Assembly: GCA_964016885.1 (NCBI GenBank)
Contig: OZ024740.1
Coordinates: forward strand, 298,080,025 to 298,144,024
DNA from: Eledone cirrhosa
Taxonomy: Eukaryota > Mollusca > Cephalopoda > Octopoda > Eledonidae
Direction: 5' to 3'
Length of the DNA stretch: 64,000 bases
Part shown: piece after piece, positions 55,640 to 64,000 of the stretch
Layout: every line of letters starts with the position of its first letter
How positions within the stretch are numbered: position 1 is the first letter of the stretch
Notes under the pieces: generated by a model
Told to the model about the DNA's origin: nothing
Database searches by the model: none
What the model saw: the letters and a program-made list of their open reading frames with translations, nothing else
Position numbers and translations under genes: made by a program

Positions 55640-56045
55640 GGTGCATGGCTTAGTGGTTAGAGCATTAGGCTTGCAATTGAGAGGTTCAATTCTTTGACTG
55701 GGTGGTGTGCTGTGTCCTTGAGAAAGAACCTTATTTCATGTTACTCCAGTTTATTCAGCTGTAGAAATGAGTTGTGACGTCACTGGTGCCAAGCTGTATC
55801 AGCCATTGCATTTCCCTTGGATAACATTGTTGGCATGGAGAGGGGAGACTGGTATGCATGGACGACTGCTGGCCTTCCACAAAAAAATCTTGCCCAGTGG
55901 CATTGCAACTCATTTCTACAGCTGAGTAAACTGAAGCAATGTGAAATAAAGTGTCTTGCTCAAGGGCATGACGCATCATTCAGTCTGAGAATCAAACTCA
56001 CAACCTCACAATCGTAAGCCTGATGCTCTAACCATTAAGCCACAT
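55640..56045. mobile_element. Opposed third-family SINE copies
   Basis: Plus copy from 55640 (GGCTTAGTGGTTAGAGCATT, B box GGTTCAATTC, TTATTCAGCTGTAGAAATGA, then a long body ending near 55910). It meets a minus copy (GCAACTCATTTCTACAGCTG ... GCTCTAACCATTAAGCCAC) at 55905-56045. They form an inverted pair with arms of about 130 bp. Confidence 0.8.
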
Positions 56046-56628
56046 AGTAAATTATGGGTAAAAAACTTTAAACATTCATAAACATGTGCCATTCAAAGTC
56101 AGAGAATATCAAATACTGCCTCAAAAATGTGTGTAGTTCTAAAATTTTCATAAAATAAACCCTACAGAATATATAAGCAATTTCTTTGGGAAAAGCTTAA
56201 ATTTCTTAAACACTTATTTTCATTCCATTTTACCAATAAATATGTTGTGGATCTACTCTAAAAATAAACTTAAGATTAAGATTGTGGTTATTGTTGTTTA
56301 GCCTTCAGCTCAGCTCTGATTGAGAACTATGATGAATTTTATTCTCTCTGTACCCACTCCATCTCCCGTGTAGATCTTGAACTACTTTATCTAATATATC
56401 CACTTTAACCCTTTAGCATTTACATTACATTATATTTACTATTGTATTTTAGTGGTAAAGGTTTTATCTCACATAATTATCTCATATAATATCAAATCTA
56501 TGAGATTTTGTTATTATTTATTTTGAGAATAATACCTTAACATCAGTCTGAGTGGCCAGTTTGAACAGAAAGAGGTGAGAGAATTCAGGCCAGATACAGC
56601 CAGTTTAAATGCTAAAGGATTAAAAAAG
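56045..56628. repeat. Repeat A piece and a TTTAACCCTTTAGCATT MITE
   Basis: 56045-56165: repeat A (CATGTGCCATTCAAAGTCAG). 56405-56628: ends TTTAACCCTTTAGCATTTA and TAAATGCTAAAGGATTAAA are inverted complements about 180 bp apart, defining a MITE with TTAA-like ends. No protein. Confidence 0.65.
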
Positions 56629-56744
56629 AAAGGTAATGTGTGATTTTGAATGACATTTTAACTACTATATTTATCAGATCAATCAACAATATTGAGGTTC
56701 CCTCATTAGATCATTGAGTCCAAAGTTGTTCTTGTAGTTTAGTA

Positions 56745-57240
56745 TCCTTCCCACAAGCAGATCTATGATCAAATATATTCTAGCCATGACCATCTCATCT
56801 TATTGTATCTAGGATCACATAATATAATATGCCCTTCTTTTATAAGATGGGAGAATGTAATATGAAGGAGATTTAGTTTATATTTCTAGCAGGTTGAGAA
56901 ACCACATAGAGACACACTCATGATGTAGTAGGTTTGTGGTTTGCTATAGTAATGTTTTGATGTGTTGTATTAATGTTATGGTGTGTTGATTTGGTGTTCT
57001 GGTGTGCTGTTTAGTGTTAAGGTGTGCTCTTGTAGTGTTCTTGTGCGTGCTTTATTAGTGTTCTGGTGAGTTGTAGTGGTGTACTGGTTCATTGAACTGG
57101 TGTTCTGGAGTGTCATTATAATAACCTGGTTTCCTGAAGAGGCATTGTAATGTCTGCCAGTAAGGTTCAATACGCTGTTTCTATATTCTAGTGTACCGTA
57201 ATGTAATGTCCTTTATACACTGCTCTATAATGAACTCTAT
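56745..57240. repeat. Repeat B and an ancient GTGTTCTGGTGTG minisatellite
   Basis: 56745-56920: repeat B (AGATCTATGATCAAATATAT, TATATTTCTAGCAGGTTGAG). 56935-57125: about nine diverged units near 20 bp with the theme GTGTTCTGGTGTGCTGTA. No gene. Confidence 0.65.
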
Positions 57241-57504
57241 TGCATGGCATGTATACCAAAATATAGATATCAGTTTAGGAGGTTCAGTACCATACAATTA
57301 CTCAGTAGATCAGATTAATGGGCACTAAGTACCCATCTCAAGTGTTTTGTTTTCTGTCCTAGCATTTATCCCACTTCAGTGCAGGGATGTTCTTCTCGTT
57401 TGTCGATCGATACGACTGAATGATACTCTAACAGATGCATTACTCAGTTTGATATTGGAAGTCTATCACCAATGACTGGATCTCAAAGGCCCTATTTTCA
57501 TGGT

Positions 57505-58040
57505 ATGCAGTGATAATTTTAATGTGTGACTGACCCCTGCTTGTGTAGTTCTAAATCTAATTTTGTGCAATAAGTTTACATTTTTTGTCAAATATTACAG
57601 TGCATGCACATTGTGTTAATGATAGTTAAGAGTTAAACTACTTTAAAATATTTAAAATAGCCACTACAAATGCTTCTCAGACTCAGAAAATATCAAATAT
57701 TGGGTCCTGGCACCTGCCTCAATGATGTCTGCAGTTCTAAAGTTTCTTGATATGTACAGTTCTAAACCTTGCTGCTATGAGGAGGTTGGTGAGAGTAGAT
57801 GGAAGGGGAATTTGGAATGCAAAGAAACACAGACAGAAACACAGAAACACAAAGAAACACAGACATCAAGGCATCTTGTCAACAATTCTGTCAATTCACA
57901 ACCCTGAATTGGTATATTATTTATTGGTTTTGAAAGAATAAAAGTTAAAGGAGAACTCAGTGGGATATGAACAGTCAGAAAAAGTATCACAAAGCAGTTT
58001 AACCAATGTTCTAGCCACTTTGTCAATTTGCTGTCTTAGG
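57505..58040. repeat. Repeat A and a worn minus-strand SINE
   Basis: 57505-57765: fairly complete repeat A (GACCCCTGCTTGTGTAGTTC, CACTACAAATGCTTCTCAGA). 57820-57870: AAACACAGACA units. 57905-58040: decayed minus-strand main SINE (TTGGTTTTGAAAGAATAAA, GGGATATGAACAGTCAG, GTCAATTTGCTGTC). Confidence 0.6.
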
Positions 58041-58069
58041 TAAACTGGACACTATCTACTATTAACCTT

Positions 58070-58560
58070 CTGATATAGTCATGGAAAAAATCTACCTCCA
58101 CTAGCATCAACGTAGGACGTTAGCCCATAAGACAAGTTCAAAAACAATATATATTTTCTCTAAAGTCAACAGATGTTAACTGATAAAACAAAATGAAAAA
58201 TAGCATGAAATTCTACTAAAGTCACAGAGAAAGTTAACCCATTAAACATTATAAGCTCAGTATAGTCAAATCAGAGTGTTAGTCTATAAAAAAGATCACT
58301 AATAATATGTAATGTCACTAAGGTGAACAGTGAATGCTAGCCTGTAAGACAAGGCCACAATCAATTTGTACCTTCATTAAGTTCATCAGAGGATGTTAGC
58401 CTATAAGACAAGGTGATAAACAATAACTTTAGTGTGACCAACACAAATGTTAGATAAGGTCATGAACAATATGTACCTCTACTTATGGGAACAATAAATC
58501 TATATCATAAGGTCATGTACTCTATGTACCATCACTAAATATATAACTAAATCCAAGGGC
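58070..58560. repeat. Ancient minisatellite of about 60-bp units
   Basis: Roughly eight diverged units share GTTAGCCTATAAGACAAGGT, then CANNAACAATATGTACC, then TCACTAAGGTCAACAG. Much older than the GGT arrays. No coding sense. Confidence 0.7.
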
Positions 58561-58779
58561 ATCTGTATGTCTCAGGAAACTATGTATCTACACATGGAGA
58601 GTTCCACTCCAAAGGCCAGAGTTGAGCAAAATATTTTTAATGCATGCATGTTTCCTCCCTTCAAACCATCAATGTTGCTCAAGTGAAATTCAAAGATTGA
58701 TATAGTTTGACACTATTGCAGGCGTTGCCATCAAAACACAAAGAACTAGCACATATATTGCAATGTTGCCCATTCAACA

Positions 58780-59465
58780 CTAACAATTCCACCAATCCAC
58801 CACTCTTCACTGGTACTTTATTCATCGACCCTAAAACAATATAAAGCAAAATTGACCTCAACAAAATTTAAAATGAAAGTTTAGAGAGCCAGAAAAAATA
58901 CCACAGACATTCTATTCAGTGCTCTAATGACTTATATTTCACCATCTTAATCCACAAATAATGCCCAAAGAAAATAATTACCTCCACATAAAAACATACA
59001 TAACTTACCACATGATTGTTCAAAGATTGTATTTGCCCTCAATCTACTAAAAACTACTAACACATTGATGAAAACCAACACACTATTTACCCAAAACCAA
59101 GACAATAGTTACATTCACTGAAATATTCCCATAAAATATCAATGCACCTGACATTTTGTATACCTCCCTTTATTTTCAAAAGATAGTTGTTAGAATTGTG
59201 GTCATCATCATTAAAGGGATTATGTTAATGTGCAGTTGACCACTGCTTGTGTTATCCCAAATCTAATTTTGTACAGTAAGTACATTTTTTGTTAAATATT
59301 ACATGTTTACATGGTAAATGATAGTTAAGACTTAAAACACCCATAAAATGTAAAAAATAACCATTACAAATGTTTCTTAGACTCAAAGAATATGAAATAC
59401 TATGTCATGTCACCTACCTCAAAGATTTGTGCAGTTTTAAAATTTCCTTAAAATAAAGCCTGCAT
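58780..59465. repeat. Worn SINE and repeat A
   Basis: 58780-58960: decayed minus-strand main SINE (TTCACTGGTACTTTATTCAT, ATAAAGCAAAATTGACCTC). 59215-59465: repeat A (GTGCAGTTGACCACTGCTTG, ATTACAAATGTTTCTTAGAC). Confidence 0.65.
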
Positions 59466-59522
59466 CATAATGGTCATTATCATCATTATCACCATTATCA
59501 TCATTATTATCATTCTCTCCTT

Positions 59523-59952
59523 AGGGTGGTGGATTGGTAGTATCGGTAGAGAGTCGGACACCATGCTTTGCAGCATAGAGTTACAGTCCTTTACGGGCTG
59601 AGTTCAAATCCCACCAAGGTCAACTTTGCTTTTCATCCTTACGGGGTCGATAAAATAAAGCACCAGTAACGTACTGGGGTCGATTTAATCGACTTCCCCG
59701 CCAAAAAAAATGACTGGCCTTGTGCCTATACTAGAAATCATTATTATCATTCTGCTCAGGGGCGGTGGATTGGCAGTATCGGTAGAAGGTCGGACGCCAT
59801 GCTTTCCAGCATAGTTACGTCCCTTTACGATCTGAGTTCAAATCCCGCCGAGGTTGGCTTTGCCTTTCATCCTTACGGGGTCGATAAAATAAAGTACCAG
59901 TAATGCACTGGGTAATTGCTGGCTTTGTGCCTAAAAGTAGAAACAATTATTA
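59523..59952 (+). mobile_element. Two main-family SINEs in tandem
   Basis: 59523-59750 (long variant, GGTGGATTGGTAGTATCGGT ... TATACTAGAAATCATTATTA) and 59760-59952 (short variant ... AAAAGTAGAAACAATTATTA). ATTATCATTCTSCTCA occurs before or after each, suggesting reuse of one ATTATCATTC target. Confidence 0.9.
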
Positions 59953-60244
59953 TCATTCTCCTCAACATGATCAAGATTGTCATCATCATCATCATCAGCA
60001 GTATCATCACCACAGCCACTATCTCCAATATCACCATCATTATCATAATTATCGCTATCCCTATGTCTACTTTTTTGATTATAATAATGTAGATGACTCT
60101 TGAAAAGACTATCACCTCATATCTGATACTCCTTATTCCAGCACCTTCCTGCTAGTGTAAAAAGTTGTTGCTCAATTTAACTCTTTCAATACTAAAACAC
60201 CTGAAGCCACCCTTGGTCATTTTATATGGCTGTTTGCTTTAAAA

Positions 60245-60420
60245 TGTTTATCATCATCATGATCATTGTTTAACATACATTTTCCATACTAGCATGGGTT
60301 AGACAAGCTGTCCTGTTGTGAGACAAGCCAGGTCAGATGACCTTTTCTTGTTCATACAAAACTGATTTTGGCTAGGTTTCTACAGTTGGATGCCCTTTCT
60401 AAAAACATTCCATCATAATT
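60245..60420 (+). repeat. CATCATC-family repeat
   Basis: TCATCATCATGATCATTG, CATTTTCCATACTAGCATGG, GGTTTCTACAGTTGGATGCC. The most complete copy in the window. Confidence 0.65.
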
Positions 60421-60474
60421 TTCTGTAAGGACCTTTGTTAAATTATGTTCCAAACACCAGCTTAATAGGGGTAA

Positions 60475-61475
60475 AGTTATTTATATTACTAAATCTCTCT
60501 CTAAATTCTTTAATATTTTCAAAATTATTGAAAAATAGACAGTGCCTTTCATTACAAATATAGGAATGAAAGGGTTGAGCCATAGACTAGAGAAGTGATT
60601 TTTCCATTCTAGCTGGATGGTTAAATGTGGGTTTTCCCTATTCAAATTGAACCCAGTCAAAGAACTGGACAAGAAGTATCTTTTCTGCTTTTAAATATAC
60701 ATTAACTTGTTTGCTTTTTTTAACAGTTGATGATACCTCTTCATGCAACTTCATAGTCTGACATGAATAAAAAAAATTAAAAAAACCTTGACCCTTTCAT
60801 TATTATATTTCTAATTAAAAACAGTGCCTAAACTTTTTTTTATTAATTTTGAAAATAATAAAGAATTTAGAGGTATTTAGTAATATAGTTAACTTTCTCA
60901 TTATTAAATTGATTTTTGTAGTGTAACTTAAAGTTTCTTACATAAGATTATGATGGATAGTTTTTAGATGAATATAAACACTTTAAAATAAACAGCTTAG
61001 AACTAGGTGCAGTTTCAGGAGGTTTGGTGTTAAAAGAGTTAAAGGTTGGGTATTTTTAACCCTACTAAACCCTAACTACATTTAAATGAAGACATTAACC
61101 CTTTTATTATCATATTTCTAATGGAAAGCACTACTTATATATATCAATTAATTTTGAAAATAATCAAGCATTTTGAGAAATTTAGTAATGTAACATATAT
61201 ATTGTTTTGTTATTAAGCTGATGTTCAGAACAACTTTAACCCTTTTGTTACCAACCTGGCCAAAACCTGCTCTGATTCTATATAATAAAGTCACCCATTT
61301 TAAAGGTTCCCAATTTATATTAAAATCTTCCAAGATGATTTTATATAAGAATCTTACATGAAGTTACTATCTTAGAAATGAGATAATTAATAATTTTAGT
61401 AAATCCCTCAAAGTCTTCATTAATTAATTGAAATAGGGTGTATTTCATTGGAAATGCAGTGATGAAAGTGTTAAA
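60475..61475. mobile_element. Cluster of AAGGGTTAA-type MITEs
   Basis: Four pieces in under 1 kb: 60475-60585, 60780-61045 and 61095-61230 share one orientation (CCTTTCATTATTATATTTCT). 61236-61475 is inverted (CCCTTTTGTTACCAACCTGG ... GATGAAAGTGTTAAAA). Ends of the form TTAACCCTTT and AAAGGGTTAA define the family. Non-coding. Confidence 0.7.
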
Positions 61476-61539
61476 AAATAGTTCTTACATAAAATATTTC
61501 TTGAAGGTTTTAATATAAGACTTGCCTACTAGCTTAAAA

Positions 61540-61917
61540 ATGCGACCTCTACTATCAAACACTGGGTCATGGCACTTACCTCAAAGATTTGTGCAGTTCT
61601 AAAAGTTTCTTAAAATAAATCACCTTTACTCAAGCCCACTCATTACACCCATTTTTCCTCCTCTCATAACCCATTCTGTGTTTCCCCTCTCAAGCCCTAC
61701 ATTGTGCCCAAACATTCCTATGACAACACACTTAGCAATACTGATTGAGGTAGATTGGAGCTTAGATGTATGTTTGGCCAAGTGCTCAAACTGAACACAA
61801 ACACCTCCTGACTGATGCATGCATTGGTATCAAAAGGGTTAATATTGTTCATTATATTTAGTAAAACATGCTAAATAAGCATTTTCCAATAACAAATATT
61901 TGATTTAATATAGTATA

Positions 61918-61965
<48 letters not shown>

Positions 61966-62121
61966 TAAAAAAAGGAAAAGAATGACTTCTCTTGTAGTTC
62001 TAAACAATTTGATTTAATTTTATGATATTATGATTTTACAATTTGGGGAGATTTTTAAAGATTCCTGGTTCACTTTCCTGGAAAATTTTCTCGCACTCAT
62101 CGGTAGCAATATATATGTATA
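61540..62121. other. Repeat A end, TA tract, otherwise nothing recognised
   Basis: 61540-61625 repeat A end (GGTCATGGCACTTACCTCAA, AAAAGTTTCTTAAAATAAAT). TA tract 61917-61962. No gene. Confidence 0.6.
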
Positions 62122-62355
62122 TCTGAGGTCAACTTTGCTTTTCATCCATTTAAGGTTGATAAAAAAAAAAGTCAAGCCTAGTACTGGGGTCAATTCTTCC
62201 TCTATATCACTTTCTCACATCCACTCTTTATCCTTCTCTGGAAGAAATCGTCTGTATTCAGACCTAGAGAGATGAGCTCCGCTAGGTTTTAAAATGCCCT
62301 AATAATGCCATATGTCAATATGGCGCCCCTATGACATCCTCGGGAGTTACACGTT
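62122..62355 (+). mobile_element. Second-family SINE
   Basis: GAGGTCAACTTTGCTTTTCA, GTACTGGGGTCAATTCTTCC, CTCTGGAAGAAATCGTCTG, AGCTCCGCTAGGTTTTAAAA and a CGGGAGTTAC end. The tRNA head is missing. Confidence 0.8.
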
Positions 62356-62892
62356 AAGAAAAACAAAGTATAGTATAATATTTGTGTATTTATTGACAGC
62401 AAGTCAAACATTCATAAAAAAAACATGGGGTTCGTATGTCCATGGACACACTGGGCAACTGTTCAGCATGACCAGATATTAAGATAGCCATGGACTGAGA
62501 TAAATCCAACCACTAGAAATAGAAAAAGGGTGCATCTTCAATGATAAGCTAGTTGTGTGTAAGACTAGTGCACAGCTTGTTATATGATCAAAGGAATGAA
62601 ATCAAAAATTAGATAAGTCCTGCACTTAACAATTCTACTGAACTAGGTCAGCTGTTAAGTAATTTTTCATAAGTAATTGTCAATGGCCTAACTATCAAGA
62701 TAAGGGTTTTTTTTATTATTTTTATCTGGGATATAACGCCTCTGGAGAGTCTTCTTTCCATTGATGTTGTTGAAGTTGTTATTCTTTGGTCTCTTTTTTC
62801 TTATCGGCCTTGTTGTTGAGTAGTCTCAAGTCAGTGCTAATGAAACAGATATATATACATTTATAGACATGTGTCCATGGACACACACACAT

Positions 62893-62938
<46 letters not shown>

Positions 62939-63141
62939 CAAGTTTAAAGGATATATGTCGAGAGAGAGAGAGTCATATATCGTTTAAGAAACAGCATTTT
63001 GTACACATATATAAAGCAAATATTCAGGAAAATATACATACTTTAAGGTTGAAAAAGCCAAAGGTTGAAGAAGCAAAGAATTTCTGCTTTTATTCTATAC
63101 AGGTGCTTTATATTTATTATCGCTATATATATATATATATA
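62356..63141. other. No gene recognised
   Basis: Single-copy-looking AT-rich DNA with TG/TA tracts at 62880-62935 and 63124-63141. ATGTCCATGGACACA occurs at 62437 and GTGTCCATGGACACA at 62871, too little to define a repeat. Confidence 0.5.
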
Positions 63142-63717
63142 TAAAGTTGTTTGTTTGTTTGTTCACAAACTCCTATGGTTTGGGAGATAGACCCCCATAA
63201 CCATATATATTCTGAAACTACATTGCCCAGGGTACTTGGATAAGTATATTTCATTTTAATCAAAGAGTTCCCCGGGAGCACAAACCCCCGCTGAAAATAT
63301 TTTTCCTTCGATTTATATGAAATTTAAATCATAGGTAAATGATAAGATATGATGCCTATTCACAAAATTTCAGCAAATTTCAATAATATTAAAACACCCT
63401 AATGGGGGTTAAAATATATATAGTGAAAATTTTGGAAGCCCATAACTTAAGTATTGGAACCTTTATTATCACAGGAGTTTTTCTATTAATTAAACGTAAA
63501 TCAACAAAAAAAACACCTCTCTTTTATTGTAAAATTTGGCTAATTTAGACATAATATCTATGGCAAAACATCACTAGAATTATGACAACAAAATATATTA
63601 ACATTTTCCCTTTATTTTTTCTCCATACATTATATCTCTGATTTAAAATCAATCATTTTTTACAAAAAAAAAAAAAATGTGTGAAATGCAGCAAGGCGAG
63701 GGTAATTCGGCTAGTAT
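63142..63717 (+). mobile_element. Helitron-like non-autonomous element, copy 2
   Basis: AAAGTTGTTTGTTTGTTTGT, AACTCCTATGGTTTGGGAGA, ATTCTGAAACTACATTGCCC ... GTGTGAAATGCAGCAAGGCG, AGGGTAATTCGGCTAGT. Collinear with 24595-25272 but without the SINE found there, and with extra interior (GAGTTCCCCGGGAGCACAAA). CTAG end is Helitron-like. Confidence 0.55.
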
Positions 63718-63744
63718 ATGTATATATATAAACACAAATAATAG

Positions 63745-64000
63745 ATCACCAAGGTTTAACAATTAATACAATATTTATTTGATTTACATATATTTCATTC
63801 TTCACCAAAAAAATATTTTCAATATCTTTGTAGAGCAATCAGAATCAATTATATATAACAGAAATAAATACATTTTCTATGTTATATATATAATTGATTC
63901 TGATGATCTCTCCACAAAGGTATTGAAAATAGTTTTCTGGAGAAGAATGAAATATATGTAAATCAAATAAATATTGTATTAATTGTTAAACCTTGGTGAT
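63745..64000. repeat. Near-perfect 256-bp palindrome at the window edge
   Basis: ATCACCAAGGTTTAACAATT at 63745 is matched by AATTGTTAAACCTTGGTGAT ending at 64000. Pairing continues inward (ATTTACATATATTTCATTCT, AGAATCAATTATATATA) to a centre near 63872. A few mismatches only. It may continue past the window. Confidence 0.9.

Overview
This window looks like gene-poor, repeat-dominated DNA from a coleoid cephalopod, most likely an octopus. The main evidence is dozens of copies of tRNA-derived SINEs of the kind described from octopus: a B box reading GAGTTCAAATCCC, then a body containing TTTGCCTTTCATCC, and a 3' end GTAGAAACAATTATT. They are interspersed with Penelope-like, RTE-like and R2-like retroelement remnants, Helitron, Tigger and hAT debris, many MITEs and very long microsatellites. 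This is family recognition by eye; no database was searched.

Layout. 1-2.6 kb: GATA-type microsatellite, a degenerate MITE and a SINE. 2.6-5.8 kb: a Tigger/pogo transposase relic split by a hAT MITE, and two copies of a palindromic foldback repeat embedded in TA tracts. 6-12.3 kb: SINEs of several families, some stacked in tandem or head to head, plus older MITEs and a short ALKBH1-derived fragment. 12.5-14.5 kb: a third foldback copy and the only convincing cellular gene, an intronless full-length ALKBH1 on the minus strand. 15.8-25.3 kb: SINEs, a rearranged RTE-type LINE whose halves diverge as in a twin-primed insertion, a pair of about 660-bp direct repeats (LTR-like), a 240-bp inverted repeat, a Tigger MITE and a Helitron-like element carrying a SINE with an 18-bp target duplication. 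25.9-26.8 kb: TA and CA microsatellites. 27.3-28.0 kb: the C-terminal end of an R2-class LINE (restriction-like endonuclease), with further truncated copies at 40.3 and 46.0 kb and a tail fragment at 10.8 kb. 31.7-33.2 kb: Helitron helicase relic, a second Tigger MITE, and a SINE interrupted by a hAT MITE with a perfect 8-bp duplication. 33.6-36.1 kb: a 2.5-kb Penelope-like element with about 366-bp inverted terminal repeats, an RT open frame and a GIY-YIG open frame. 36.8-47 kb: Penelope end fragments, a LINE C-terminus, a GGT-rich minisatellite and dense SINEs. 47.2-54.1 kb: a 6.9-kb minisatellite of about 39-bp GGT-rich units. 54.2-64 kb: older degenerate repeats, two ancient minisatellites, more SINEs, a second Helitron-like copy, and a near-perfect palindrome running into the window edge.

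There is no operon-like or cooperating gene set. The very long open frames at 47-54 kb and 38.7-39.8 kb are by-products of minisatellites whose unit length is a multiple of three. I did not find a clearly new multi-gene system. The best leads are the minisatellite with its higher-order structure, the TA-embedded foldback family, the Penelope element with hammerhead-like termini, the intronless ALKBH1 with its nearby fragment, and the consistent ATTAT-type target site of the main SINE.
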